From contig NC_066315.1 in assembly GCF_022539315.1 (NCBI RefSeq), forward strand, positions 49,085,174 to 49,149,173: DNA of 64,000 nt. The letters run 5' to 3'. The notes beneath the pieces were generated by a model. That model did no database searches and was not told the origin of the DNA. It was given only the letters and a program-made list of their open reading frames with translations. Numbering within the stretch: position 1 is the first letter of the stretch; every line of letters begins with the position of its first letter. This DNA comes from Serinus canaria. Its lineage: Eukaryota; Chordata; Aves; Passeriformes; Fringillidae. The translations under genes and the position numbers were made by a program. Positions 48,061 through 62,113 of the stretch are shown here, in pieces.

Positions 48061-50631
48061 GCACAGTAGACCTGGAGAAACAAAATATAGACATTGCTCT
48101 GACAAAACAAAAGGAGATTTTGGCTTTTCTTCGGAGGCCATAACACTGACATAACTGGGAATCAAATGTATGGTAAAAGCCTCCAAACCCTTTGCCAGGA
48201 ATGACCAAGCAGGTTTTCGCACTAGTACCAGCTCTCTCTGTGGCCTGAAGCCAACCTCTCAACCTCTCCTTCTCTGCTTTGACTCTGTTAGTACCTGTCT
48301 TTTTGGGACTAAAAGCAAATGGTCTGAAAACACTTCAAAGATGAAAAATTGGACATTGTGCTGCAAAGTAGTAGTTTTTTGCATTTAAAAAAAAAACCTG
48401 CACATAGTAGATTCATCTCTGTCTCATTCAGCCTTGTGTTTCAGAGCTCCTTGAGTGACATAGGTAAGTTAAAGAAAGCAAAACTAAACTGGTCAGTTGT
48501 GATTCATACTGCAATGCAATATTAGTATTTGATGGATTTCTTGGATCTTGGCTATGTCTCACTTCTTACTCCTTATTTTTCTTTTTCATGCCTGTGTGAA
48601 TGATCATAGTTGGCAGACAACATTCCAGATTTTAAAAAAAGACAATGATAGAAAATGCACATTTGATCATCAAAATAGCCTTCCCAAAAAAAAAAAAATC
48701 AATACATGCCTTAGATGAAAGCATACTGTTTGGAGTTTAAGGTTGAGAAGGTGGAGAAAAGATCCCCAGTTACTGTTTTGAACACCACTTGGAATATTTT
48801 TATAGAAAAATCTTTCAGCCATTATTACTGCAAAACCTACATATTTATCCACTGCTCTGTTTTTTGTTTTTTTTTTTTTTCTAAAATGGAAAGCAACTGG
48901 GAAAGTTAAATGACCAGCAGATATGGATCAGATCATCCACAGACAGTACAGCTTGAGCTACTCCTAAAGTCCTTAAGTCTTAGGGCATTCTCAAACCATC
49001 AGAATAAAAAGACTATAGATGACAACAATTAGCAGGTGGAAGGCACTGAGAATACTTTCCTCAGCCTTCCAGTCCTAAGTGAGAACTTAGGGAGTACAAC
49101 AGTCTGGAAATGTCTGGACCGCTAAGTGTTCCCCTTGTAAACACAAGCTCCAGAAAGCCAATATCCAATGACTGAACACCCCTTGCAGCAAGACTTGACA
49201 GAGCTAAGGATGGTTTGCCACAACAGCACAGCAGTACTGGGGCCATGCGGTCTGAATTTGGCATAGTTTAGAGGACTTCTTCCTGACTGGGATGGAGTCA
49301 CTGCCTACTATCCTTTGATGTTTATCAGCTCTGGTTTTGGAGACACTGCATATCTTTTCAGGATTCATGCAAAGCAACCTAAGTCAAGATTTGATGTGAC
49401 CTATAGTCCAAGGCAGCACCTTGTTCTTGTTTTATAAGATTCAGGTTAGAGTATCACAGCCAGCAGCCAAACTTGTAATTCTAAGAGAAAGCAGAAATCA
49501 TGAAGGGGTAGCAATTATTCATTTCCTGAACAGACCCAGTTACATCAGAGTATGAAAAATGAAAGCTGCATAGGTATGCACCTAACCTGCTGGGAAATCC
49601 ACCCATGATAAAATTATTCTTATGAATACAAATATTTCACAGAAATGGGTTACACATGTTTTGAAACCCAATATAAATCAGTCTGCTCTGATTCAGGACT
49701 AGCTCAGGGGATGAGCACTACATGCTGCACCCTTGGAGAAGACTCTACAAGACTTCATGAGGAGGTGATGTTGACAAGTATGGGGCAGTAGAGAGGGTAT
49801 AAATTTAGCTTTTGAGATGCTTAATTACATCTTCCTGATTCTTGCGCTAATTACTACATATTAGACCACCATTCTATCAGATTTGATGCATATATTTATT
49901 GAAATTCATTAGCCATGTATCCATTTTAGCCTAAAAACATGAACCCAGAGCAATGTAGGTGAATTAATTATTCTTGCAAACCAGAGTAATTTTTGCAGCA
50001 AGGTCTGCTTGTAATGGCTTTTCAGCTGCTCAGGATCTATGCATTGTTCTCTAACAGATAGAGCACCACAAGACCAGGGACAGCTGGAAAATGGAACACA
50101 GCAGCCATAGCTGCTGTTTACATACAGAGTGCATCAGGGACTCAGAACAGGCTGCAGATACCTTTTATACATGACTTGCATCCCTTCAATTTCTGCTAAA
50201 GTGGAAAGCTGCAGCTGGAAACTCCAAGCAGTCTTCAGCCCTATTTTAGTGTGTGAGCAGGAGAGAGAAGGCTGAGCATCTCACCAGCCTCTCAGATCTT
50301 CTGGCTGTGGAAAGGTTCAGCTCAGGCCAATTTTTTTGGTGTTCTCTGCCTCAATAGCCCAACCAAAGGTCCTAGGTCTGAACTCTCCCTGCTTTCACAA
50401 ACCCTTTATTTTCCAGGGGTCTGTGGCAGAACATGGAGGCTTGCTTAGCACTGAAAGCCCACATCTACTGCATGTTAACATGTAACATCTTAATTTTTAT
50501 CAGTTCCAGCCATTTTTCTTGACTCATCCTTCAAAACTGCCTCTTGTACCATCAAGCCCACCAACAGCTTCCAGCAAGGAGGAAAAGAAGCTACTAGCGG
50601 CTTCCAAAGAGTGCTCCCACACGTGCTTGCA

Positions 50632-50637
50632 CCGTGA
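50632..50637. repeat. Target duplication CCGTGA (left)
   Basis: CCGTGA is repeated exactly at 51023-51028 on the other side of the LTR. Confidence 0.92.
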
Positions 50638-51022
50638 TGTTACCTCGTTCACAGGGGTCCCAGGATGAGGGAAGAGACGAGAAAGTTGACTCCATGTATC
50701 AGAAGGCTTGATTTATTATTATATGATAGATAATATATTAAAACTATACTAAAAGAATAGAGAGAAGGATTTCACTACAAGGCTAAGCTAAGAATAGACT
50801 AGGAATCCAAAAACAAAGGTCTCCCAGACTGAGACCGGCCGCACAGGTGAACTGTGATTGGCTCTTAATTGCAAACAGCCTGACGAGGCCAATCAGAGAT
50901 TTCCCCTGTTGCATTCCACAGCAGTACATAAGAATTGTTTACATTTGTTCCTGAGGCCTCTCAGCTTCTCAGGAGGGGAAAAATCCTAAGGAAAGGATTT
51001 TTCATAAAACATGTCGGTGACA
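50638..51022 (-). mobile_element. Solo ERVK-like LTR, copy 2 of 3, 385 bp
   Basis: On the minus strand it begins TGTCACCGACATGTTTTATG and ends GAGGTAACA, bracketed by exact 6-bp duplications. The polyadenylation signal AATAAA (minus; TTTATT at 50712-50717 on the plus strand) lies about 75 bases before the LTR end. The U3 has a 9-bp-arm palindrome (AAAAATCCT/AGGATTTTT) and two CCAAT boxes. It is very like the copy at 58529 and more distant from that at 37814. Confidence 0.93.
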
Positions 51023-54000
51023 CCGTGAAACAAGCTGTATGGAGATCTGAGCTAAAAAGCACTCTTTGATAATCTTTCCAGGGTGCTCCCTACTCTTATG
51101 CCCATTAGACTTCACAATGTAGCCTGGTTTGCAGTGAGGCTGCAGCCTCTTCCAGCAGGATCCATCTCTTACAGAGAGATCTATTTGCATAGATCAACCT
51201 CAATACAAGTTATGGTTAATAATAATGGATACTTCAGCCCTGATGGAGTTATGATGATCTAAGGACATTAAAATGCAAAGTTTGAATGGAAAGAGGAAAT
51301 GCTTATTTTGTTGTTGTTCTTTTTTATTTTTTCTTAAGACTGAGAGACTAAGATAAATTGAAAAAGCACACAGCCTCTTGTATACCCAGGAGCTTGCCTA
51401 CTTTCTCCATCCCATCCTTAGTTTAATAAAAGATTGTACTTGCTTTGCCTAATAATTGTGTCTAACATCGAGAGAGTTAAGGTCACAGTTAAACTCTATT
51501 TGAGCAGGATTTTAAATTAAAGCATGTAAACTTAGCACTCTTTACTGTGAGAGATCCCTTGTGTCCTGAAAGCAGTGTGGACTGCATGGGCTGTAGAAAT
51601 CATTTAGAAATTGCTACTAGATTTTTTTCTCTCCTAACAAAGCTGGAAATATTAAAAAACCATGAATGGCTTCTGCTAAGTCATCTTCTTTTCACATCAA
51701 GCAAATTAAATTCTCCACTTTGAATGCTTTTCCAAGGTCGCCACTCTGAGAAAACAACAAATTGTTCTAACCTAAGGAGACTCTAATGACCCCTTACAGC
51801 AAATTCACATTCTGCTCATGATTTATATCTTGCCTTTTTATAGGTCCTGTCATGTTACTGTATCCAGATGACAACAGGAAAACTCTCTTTTTCACTTATG
51901 CTGATTCCAAAGGTCTGACTGCTCATAGAAACACACATATAATGCTGGATCAAAAATTGTCACAGACTGATTGCCATAGTGACAGAAAGATAGCAAAGAA
52001 AAAAACTGAACCACTTCAATAGTCCACCATCAGTGGACAGTGCATGGCTGTAAAATGAGCTAGAATAGAGTTCAAACTAAACACTTACATCTCCGAGTCT
52101 GTGGAAAATTTATTATAACCATCCAGCAAACCTCCAGAGTGGTAAGGGAGAAGTAGGAGTCTTGTCAATGGCAATAACGTAATACAAGAAACTGTGTTTA
52201 TGAAAATATTCAGAGTCTACCTGTGTGATTGTCTATACAATTAATTCTCTAGCTTATTTCTTGCTAACTTCATCATTCAGCCAAGTCTGCAAAGAGTTTC
52301 TCTCCACCTCCCCCAGTACATTTAGAAGAAAAGTTCATTTTATTTCTGTCCTTCCCCCAGCTTCAGAAGGAAACTTCTTCTTTATTTAGAGAACACATAT
52401 TTTGATTTGCTAATTCCAACATCATGGCCTTTGTCAAAACTGTCATCTTTTTATCTGGGAAAAGGCATACCAGGATTTATCTGAGGCCAGGCATTAGTGA
52501 CACCTAGGTGACCATGGAGTTTGTTGTCAAATGAGACCAGCCTGTTGACCCCCAGATGAGATGGGGTACCACAGCAGTGCTCTTCCAGAGCTTCAAAGCA
52601 AACAGCAAAAGCTTTGGTGAGGACAGAGGTGCTGCCAAACACAGACTCTGAATACATGCAGAGACAGCAGGAAAATTGGCAATCTAAAATGCTTTATAGG
52701 TTTATACCTTGATAAGTCTCATCCTCCTCCTGTCTTTTAGATCACTGCAAAGCAAAGCCAGCTGTTGTTCCAGCTTTCCTGGGGTCTGGAGGCAGCTCTT
52801 GTTGAAAAGGATAGATGCTCCTCAGGAGGATCTTTGCCCCACTTAGGAATTCTTACCAAATAGAATTTGTGTGCCATGCATCCTGAATGACCTAAGTTAT
52901 GCTAGTTCAGACAAAGAAGGAGGAGAGAAAATAGGACTGATTCAAATTTCAACAAAGTATTTGCAACCACAAAGGCCTGCTGGTCCTAAAAGAAACAACT
53001 AACAGGAAAAATAAGTGCACAAATGTCTCAGGAGCTATAATTATCAAAAAGTGAAAGATTAAATATCCTGAAAATTTATGAAGTGAGAGACTGTATTTAC
53101 CTTTTTTATTAATGTTGACACAACATATACTTCAAGAAAAGAGATGAGCATTCTTGTGTGATTTAGGCCCATCATGTTAATTATAATTGGTCTGTCAAAG
53201 ATTTAAAAATGCCTAAGTGATAGGTTTTGAAAAGATATCAACAGCAGGGCAGTAAGCATAGTTCTGCAAAGCTGAGAAAAACAAGCTCTAATAAAGGGGA
53301 ACCTGTTTACTCCATAAAATCCGTTCCAGTCCCTACAGCTCCCACCTGAGCTCAGCACTGTGTGTTAGAGGGAAGGGCAATAACTTCCAATCAAAAAACA
53401 TTTCCAGTTTTTCGAGCACTTTCTGTATCAATTTCCAGAAAATATAGGGGTACCTTCTCTCTATTATTCAAACAAATTTATCAAAGAGGAGGCTTCCTTA
53501 AATATGCACATAATTCCAAGTGCATTCCTAGTGCATTCAAACTCCAGCACTAGCTCTCTTTTATTTTGTATTTCAAATAAAACCTCTATTAGCATGGAAT
53601 TGCAGCAATATAGTGATGACAAAAACACTATATAATAATCAAACAAGAATTGTAAAGCTAAGGAAATTCCAATTTCAGTTTAAATTGAAAAGAAATTCAA
53701 GCTAAATATGAGGCATGGAAATTTTTTATGAAGTCACAATACAATTTCTTCCTCTTTGAAAGGTGTAATGATATCATTCAGAGTGCTGTATAATTAAAGT
53801 CCTACTAATTTTCATAACACCTGACACCTGAAGGGGTTGTTTGTTTTGGAGGACTATGTAAGATGAGAAATGTTGCTTTTTTTTCTTTTTTTTGATTCCT
53901 TATGCTACTAGTCAAAACTAAAGCTTCAGATATTTCCAGGATTTTTGACTATTTAGGTCTGTTTCACATTTGGCTGTGTCTGGATTTTCAGCATTTTGAG

Positions 54001-57000
54001 TGCTTTGTTCTGGATGTTACAGTCCCCTAAAGGCATTTATTAGCATTCAGAACCAACATTACCTGCTAGTTTATTGCTTTAATAAAATAATTTTTTTTGT
54101 ACATGCTTTCCTTCCTGCACCAGAAGAGTGTGAGATGACACCTTTCCATGCTAGGGCCATGCTCCCCACAGCCCAGGACAGCACCTACAGCTAGCCAAAT
54201 TCCAACCACAACTGCACAGGGAACAGAGAGCAGCAGCCCCAGCAGCACCCAAACCAACCCACCCAAGCCCAGCAGATGCAGAAGGGAGGCTCCTTCTCCC
54301 CTTGACACAGCAACCACTTGTGAGCTCTGTGTTTAAAGGCAATAGGAGCAAAGCATAACACCAAGCTCTCATTAAAATGAGAGAGCGAGTATCCCTTGCT
54401 TGTTGTGCAGTACATCTGTTCAGCCAGTGTCACCCAGCCATGCAGATGAAAGCCTGCAGAGAGTGCATAGCAGTGCTGGGATCACTTGAGGTAAAGCCAT
54501 TGGCTGCCATGGGACACTGACTGTCCATAGTGACCCACTTTTCACTCCTTTTTGCTTATAAGCCACTTGATTTATTCCTGCACTCCAGGGAAATCCAATA
54601 TTTTGGGGAGATCTCTTGCATCTTTTTTATGCAACAAGCACTAGCTCAGAACTCAGCCTTAACAGCAGAGCCACAACTAGCTGCTACCTTACTTCACTGC
54701 AGGCATAAAATCACTCAAGTGCCTTTCAAACACAAACTTCTCTAGCTTGCATTCCTGACCTGTTCCCCCTCAGTTCTGACCTTATCCAAAATAGTTCCCT
54801 TTAGCCACAGGATATTCATCTCTCACTTTATCCTGTTCAGTTGGATGTGTTTTACATGCTGTTACTGCTGCTTAGTCTCATCTTCCGTCACCACTCATCT
54901 CCCTCTCCCTATATTTTTTTCAGGTCATTGTCATGTTGCCAGCATTAAGGAAATATTTTGGATACGAAATAAACTCATGCACTGTCCTGTGCTAACATGT
55001 ACTTTGTCAAGACAAAACTACCCAAACTGCTCTTCTGGGGGTAAATTTGGTTCCTTAATCCCCATTCTTCCATTATTTTCCTCAGTATACACTCCTGCAG
55101 GACAGGAGAATAACTGGCTCAAATAATGCCTTCAATTCCTTAGAATTTTGCTTGTTGAGAAATAAATAAAACCTGAAAAAACCAACAGGGGGAAACCTGT
55201 TCTTACTTGCCCCACTCTATTTTTGGGACCTCTGAATAACCCAGAAATGTATATACAAGTTCTTTTCAGAAGTGTGTAAATTTCCATTAAATCTACTTAG
55301 AAGCTTTTCCAGATAAATCTTCCACAGAGAATGAACTTGAAGAAAAAGCATTTCCATTTCCTTCCTCACCTCATTAATTAATGTGGGACTATTGGCTGAC
55401 TCCCACATACAGATCTGCTGCTGAGCCAGTTTCCCCAGGCTGTTGGGCATATCGAGGCTACTGCCACACATTACCAAATGCTTTCTGCTTGTCTAGATTC
55501 TTTTCTAATCACTGAAAGAGGAAGAGTATCCTAAATTGACCTTTTCCCTAATTTGAGAGTCACTCACTTCAGTGGCCAACCCCTACACAGCCCTAGAAGA
55601 CTTTTTACATAGAGTAGTAAACACAAAAGTTCATATCTTCATTCCTCTGTATTCAAAGTGTTCAAGAATTGAAACCTTGAATCAACTTTTTTTATGACCT
55701 ATCTACAATCTTAAAGCATCTTTAGTACTCTCAAACAGGAATACATTCTGGAGGAGAGTAGATATCTTAAAAGTTTTCCTCTACCTCACTTGTCTCAGAC
55801 ACCTTGTTTTTCTAACAGCTAGATACTTGAGAAATAGTATCTTTTTTCCCCCAAATATTACTCATCCTCTTCCTTGATCTATGTTTCCTTCTTTTCATGC
55901 TCTCCGAGATGCAGCAGACAAAAAAATATTAGAGTCAGGAATAATTTTTCCTAAGAAGGCAGCTTTGGTTATCCCAGAATTGTTTCTAAATTCAAAACTT
56001 GAACATTTTTGGTAGGACAATTCCATTTTCTTCAATAGTCAGGGAAAACACTTAGAGGTGAGGGAGTCAGGTTAGAGTGTCTGTTCTGACCTTAGGAGAT
56101 TTAATCCATGTTTTAATCCATGTCTCTGTCCCCAGCCATACCCTGCCACAGTGCCTGATCAATCTTGAGCAGTCAAGCCCAGTGAGTGTGTGCACCAGTC
56201 ACCCTGCAGGCAGCTATCTCCTGATTTTCACATATTCTGCCTGAATAGTGATGGTACCACCAGGAGGAAAAACCCCCTGCCCGCTCAAATCGTGTTTCAC
56301 ACAGAAATGTGCTCTTTTGTTTGGGACAACAATGCCAAACCAGTTTGGGTTCTTTCCTTTTTTTACAGGATATTGAGTGTTCTTAAAATTAAGGAGTAGA
56401 ATAATTTAATTCATGTTATGATGGACATTTTAGATGGAAGCAATCCATGTTAATGAGCATAATCTCATATTCCTAATAAGGGAATTAATATTTTAGGTAA
56501 TTGTTACCTCTCACTCTATAGTGAAGAGCTTTGTAGCAGCAATGGACTGTCAGAAACAATATACATGTTCAGCTAGAGCCTCAGAGGGCATCTGTTTGAA
56601 GACTTCACATACTTTTGGGGGACTGAGATTTTACTAAAGTGCGCAAGCCTCTATTTTTGCAGATATTTGATTTGTACTATGACTTTGAAATTGATACTTA
56701 CTGTTTCACTAAAGTCAAGTGGACCTAAAAATGCCTATTCAGTTAATTTTAAAAAGAAATAAACACATTAACAAGCCTATTTTCCATAAAGTTCAGAACT
56801 GGAGAAAGATTCAGTTTATGTTGCGTAAATCTCCAGCTAGAAATTAAAATATCTGTACTTGGTTTAATTATATCCTAATGTGATCCCCAGTAGGACTCAG
56901 TAACATATAGGGTTTAATAACCACAGTTCATTTAATGGCCTCTCATTACATTAGTGTGACAAACCAAGAGCTGGGTTTAAGAAACTAAAACTGTATGCTT

Positions 57001-57365
57001 CCTCCTGGGTTTTCCCATATGTTCACCATCTTTACCTCAGGCTCCCAGGATACTCCTGCCAAGTCTTGTAGTATGTTCCTAGCAGAACAGGAAAAATATA
57101 ATCTTCCACTCAAATTTATATATCTAGTCTTTGTAGAGGAGGGGGAAAATTAATTTAATATTACAAAGCAATACTCTGGGTATCCATAAAGATTCAGCCT
57201 TATCTCTGGAAGAAAAATTAACCACAACTCCTCATCTGGACTCAGCAATAGGTCAGAAAATGTGATAGGGCTGACACCTGAGACTGAGTTGTTTTGTGGT
57301 ATAGCAGTCTAAATAGAGATCACTTCCAAATCTGACATTAAAAAATCTGGCAGCAGAAAGAGCCT

Positions 57366-57466
57366 TCAGAGTAGAAAAGGCCTTCAGAGATCACATAACC
57401 TGACCCCTGCTCCAAGAAGCACTAATCTGCTCTAGGGTTACAGCAAAAGGCCCATTTGACCAAACA
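57366..57466 (-). mobile_element. Probable old CR1 3' end relic
   Basis: The plus strand reads AGTAGAAAAGGCCTTCAGAG, ATCACATAACCTGACCCCTGC, then CAGCAAAAGGCCCATTTGACC, following the reverse complement of a CR1 tail (GGAAAAGACCTCTAAGATCATC, CCAACCCCTGACC, GGGCCTTGTCCAG). Only about 100 bases are recognisable. Confidence 0.45.
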
Positions 57467-58058
57467 CTGGGACAGCCACCCCCTTCCTATGGGTCATATA
57501 AACTCAGAAGTTTTAATTTTCATGTGTCACTTTTAGTACAAGTACAGCATTTTAATACACATAGGGACTTGACACTCAAACCATGAACTGTGATGCTTGG
57601 GCTTGCAGGAGAGCCCAGCAATTTTGAAGGGCAGAGCTAGAGGCTGGTAAGAGAAGGCACCCTGCTGTAGGAACCACTCTCCACTGACACAGCAGGTGGG
57701 ATGCACACCACTAAACTTCAGTGTCTGATGACTGCAATAGCCACCTAAAATCAGTGGGAAGAAATAAGCCTCTCAGGCATGGTTTATCTGACCTATTTTG
57801 GTGCTGCTTTAGGAAAGCAGGAATTACACTCCAGGATCTGTTGACTGTCCTGATTTGATCTCCACTAACTGTAAGGAAAACTCAGTTGTAGGCAGATGAA
57901 TCCTGCTTTTACTCATTGCAGACTTTTTGAGCTAGAATAATGCACATATGTGAACAAAGCAAGGCCATATTGTACATTTCAAAGCAAGTACTACCAAAGG
58001 GAGGGTGGAAAAGGATGGGAATAGCTAAAGCATTATTCTACAGAGAAAAAAAAATAAA

Positions 58059-58075
58059 ATATATATATATATATT
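58059..58075. repeat. Short (AT)n microsatellite
   Basis: Eight AT units after an A-rich lead. Confidence 0.9.
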
Positions 58076-58522
58076 CCTGTCCAAAAGACTATATAAAGAA
58101 GCAAATATTTCTCAGAGATTCTTCCAAGTGCAATTTCTGCATCATCAAGCATCTGCCCCCTTCAGCAGCAAGTACAAATACAGATTGGGATTCCACTAAC
58201 TCTGCCACTCATGGGAATTAACCAAGTTCCCTCTGCTTTTGCCGTGCTCAGTACTTTCAGGAAAAATGCAGCAACATGTGCTCCTTAATTGTTTTGCTAT
58301 AATGTGTTAAAAGTAAAGTTAACTCTTATGGGCCAGAAACAGTGTGGCTAGGAGGGCCTGTTCTCCCATTAATTAATATCACTCAGTACAGGGTGGCCCA
58401 GTGTGGCCACACTCACCCAAAAGCATAGCTGCCTTCATGTACCACTATGAAAGAATCCTGATAAAATTTCTAAATTGTACTTAATTATGAACTGTTTGAA
58501 AGAAAAAGATCACAATTCTTTT

Positions 58523-58528
58523 GATTCC
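58523..58528. repeat. Target duplication GATTCC (left)
   Basis: GATTCC is repeated exactly at 58902-58907 across the LTR. Confidence 0.92.
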
Positions 58529-58901
58529 TGTTACCCCGTTCTCAGGGGTTCCAAGATGAGGGAAGAGACGAGAAAGTTGACTCCATGTATCAGAAGGCTT
58601 GATTTATTATTATATGATATATAAGATATAAAAACTATACTAAAAGAATAGAGAGAAGGATTTCACTACAAAGCTATGCTAAGAATAGAAAAGAATGTAA
58701 TCTCCCAGACCGAGACGGCCAGACAGGTGTTCTGTGATAGGCTCTTAATTGGAAACAGTCTGACAGGGCCAATCACAGACCTCCCCGTTGCATTCCAGAG
58801 CAGCAGATAAGAATTGTTTACAGTTTGTTCCTGAGGCCTCTCAGCTCTCAGGAGAGGAAAAATCCTAAGTAAAGGATTTTTCATAAAACATGTCGGCGAC
58901 A
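58529..58901 (-). mobile_element. Solo ERVK-like LTR, copy 3 of 3, 373 bp
   Basis: On the minus strand it starts TGTCGCCGACATGTTTTATG and ends ACGGGGTAACA, between exact 6-bp duplications. It aligns end to end with the copy at 50638 with few differences (an ~12-bp gap in the middle, scattered substitutions) and carries the same palindrome, CCAAT boxes and AATAAA (TTTATT on the plus strand at 58603-58608). It has no internal viral sequence, so it is the product of LTR-LTR recombination. Confidence 0.93.
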
Positions 58902-58907
58902 GATTCC

Positions 58908-61900
58908 CACCTATAAAACACTGAAAACTAGTGTTAAATTAGTGAAACAACCCAGAAGCTAATGAACTTAGTGCTAACATTGTCAGGTGATGGTGTTTTT
59001 TCCCCTGATCTTTTTAACCGTACCTGTAAAAATAACCATAAGGAAAAGGACCTTCTCATAGTTCAAGGCCTGAAAAAACACTAGAATTGACCAACTTCTC
59101 CACTGGAAAAGCATGCAAAATATTTTGTTCTTGTTGGAAATCTCAATGGTAAGAGAAGGTTGACTCAGAGCAGTACAGAGGGTATTCACTAAGCAAAATC
59201 TTCTGACTTTTAGGAGCTGTTGTTATACCTGGTCAGGCTGTGAACAAAGGAAACTGTTAATCCCAAGTATTACCAACATACAAAATGCTTATACCAGACT
59301 ACATAACACAGCTACTAATGATAAACTCTGTTTAGGACCACAAAGGCAAGGTTACCAAAAAAGCCTAGAGCTGAACAGCCCCCAAACTTTAAGGCTAAAA
59401 ACTGGGATTTGAAGACTCATTCCTTACTCTAATAAAATGAAAGGGAAAAACTCCAGGTCCAGATAGCTCAGATCTGATATAGGATTAATGAAGACTGGAA
59501 TTTAACATCTCAGACATCTGCTTAATCTAACAAAATCAGAGGTGAAACATACATATTTGTGAATCTACCCAAAGAAATTACTCTGCCCTGTGTCGTAAGT
59601 CAAAAAAGACAAACTTCTGATCATGGAAAGGCCCAGATAAGAAACAAATGTTTCTTGAGTGCTACTGGAGTCATTTATGTATAAAAACCTGGTCAAATAC
59701 ACTACTGAATTATAACCATATCTTGTAAAAAAAAAAGGTAAGGAATTCCTCAGCTGTGCAAAATTGAGCTACTGCTTGGGCTAACAAATGGACAGCAATA
59801 GCATCTGATTTATGTTGTTGTCAAGTTCTTTTTAATTCAGGAGAATCTGATAACCTCATCAGATCTTGCTGCTGTGACAACAATCCTTAGACACTAATCT
59901 ATACAGCATCTACTAGTGGGGGGAAAAATAGTGGCTACACCATCCCGAAAAAATGCGATTTGTATATTCTCTATCACATCTGATTTCAAGAAGTCTAAAT
60001 TTTAATGAGGAGCTGTTTTGTGTTTCAATTAAGAAACAATTTGTGTCAAACAATCAATACACTTGCTCCCAAGGAATTACATTCTCAGCACATACTTTTT
60101 AATGTATCCACAAATTGCATTTTGTGCTCCATGCTATGTTGTTGTGTGCATATAGAAGGTAGCTATGTGCCCCTGCCCTTGTGGGACACCACAAGCACCA
60201 CGTCTACCGTGCTTAGGAGTACTGCACGCAGGCAAATGTCCCTACAAAACATCTTGATGCTTATATGCCAGTATGACAACCAAGTACACCTCCCCGTTTT
60301 CCTGATGTCTCTTCCTCTCCTATTTACCCACACTGAGGGCATAATAGTCCTCAAGTTATTGCTTTAAAGTGGATAGTACATGAATCAGTTTGGGATTCCC
60401 TACAGGTTCTCTTCTTGTATCTGAGCCCTTAGGAGCCGCAAATACCCTTTTGAACCTCCATAAAAGAATAGAATGGTACGAGAGTAAGAGCAGAGATAAT
60501 TTTTGAGGACGACAAGATACATCTTTTACTTAGGCATCAAGCACATTACAACATAATTTACATTTAAGCCTCTCTCTTTAATGGCTCTGTGAATAAACAA
60601 ACTGCAGCCAAATACAATTTAAAAGTTGCATCAGCCTCTGGAAAACCTGTCTTAACAAGTTTTGTTAATTCATATAGCCTACAAAAGAGCATTTAAAATG
60701 CAAGAAGCATAAGACTAGACAGAAGCATACAATGGCTTCATTCAACATAAAGCAGAGCAGATAGTTGTCATTTCTGAAGTTGTAAGAGCAATTAACCTTA
60801 TAGGACAATGACATTAAACTGGTATAAAGCTGTTTCAACATCAAGCACCCGTATTAGACTTTAGAGTAAAGTTTTATTTTCTGAAGGTACTTTATGTTTA
60901 CCCATGCTGCATTTCTGGAGATAGAAGCAACAGTTAAACTAGGCAACTTAATGTGTTTTTAAAATGACCAAGTTAAATCAAAGTTTTCATTAAAAATAAT
61001 GATTTTTCTGAAATTGTGATCTTTGATATCTTTTGTTCACCTTGTTCCTGCTGGGATAAACTCTCTTACAATCTTTTTTCTGGTATTCTTAATACAACGT
61101 TAACAATAGAGATTATAAATCTTCTATTTTAGTGTCACATGCAAGCATACAATACTTCCTTTCTTAATTTTCTCAACATTTGTGAAGTTTTTAATAAAAA
61201 GACCAGGTTACCTTTATCTGTAACTGTAGCTAATAACCACACATGACTGCCCCTGATGTGCTGAGAAGCCACCAGCCCCAGGTTACTTTCCCACACAGCC
61301 ATGATTATATCAGGACCTGAGCACGGGTGTCTTTCTTGTAAGGATCCTTACAAACATTTCTTTCTTTCATTCCCAAATGGATTCCTGTTAATCAAATGTT
61401 GGCAGTCCCAGGCAAAGTTTCTGTGGCTCCCATCTCGAATTCAAAAGCATCTTGCTTCTCCCTATTCAGAATCAACAGGCTGATACAAGCAAAAGGCCAC
61501 AGCACCAATGCAGGGCAGACTCCTTCTCAGTTGCCCATCACCCAGACACCCCAAGTCTGTTGCCCTTCCACCAGCCAGGTGCTCTGTGGGACTTGCCAGA
61601 ATGCACAGACTTCACTGAAACACTCAAAGTCGGCTTTGAGTGACAAAATTCAAACTTCAAATCTTCAAGCCCTTCAAATTACCCAACCACTCAGAATAGC
61701 TTTGCATGTCCTAGGCATTAAGGACTTCTGTTTTTCATTTCCTTGAGAGTTTCTTATCTTGTACATTTCCTAGGACACTTTGAGCTGTCATCAACAAAAT
61801 GAGATAAAAGGCATATGGCATTACTGGTACCAAGAGCATCCCTCTCAGGTGACAGGGCATTTCGCTGAAGTTAGTTAAATTAGGCCATGAAAAGGCTCTT

Positions 61901-62107
61901 AGGAGAACATATTTTGCCCTGTTAAATCTATGCAGATTCATAAACATTTTTTACTTGAGAGGACCCTGAGGCTAAATGGGAGTTTATGCAATTTTCCTTT
62001 TGATTCTGCCCACACCTCATTATAGAGAAATGAGCAGGACATTGATAAAGAGCCATGCTGCTTTTGAATTATGACTTCAGGGATCCTTGTCTCTCCCCAC
62101 TTCCTCT
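58908..62107. other. Unique DNA, no gene seen
   Basis: No exon, RNA gene or transposon recognised. A 120-codon frame at 60005-60367 and a 116-codon frame at 61396-61746 have no recognisable domain. Confidence 0.55.
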
Positions 62108-62113
62108 GTTCAT

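Larger units (their letters stand above)
46034..50631. other. Unique DNA with a candidate regulatory block
   Basis: No exon or transposon is recognisable. A poly(T)-rich stretch lies at 48860-48881 and a short CA run near 46905. The part from 47470 to 48060 has the character of a conserved noncoding element. At 49698-49715 a string resembling a tRNA D-arm occurs without the rest of a tRNA. Confidence 0.5.
51029..58522. other. Unique DNA, no gene seen
   Basis: AT-rich with no recognisable exon or RNA gene. It contains a possible CR1 relic at 57366-57466 and a short TA microsatellite near 58.06 kb. Open frames are short and unremarkable. Confidence 0.55.

Noticed and set aside
49698..49760. 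Possible tRNA gene (TAGCTCAGGGGATGAGC resembles a D-arm)
   Set aside because: No B box, anticodon stem or acceptor stem follows; only the D-arm-like string is present.
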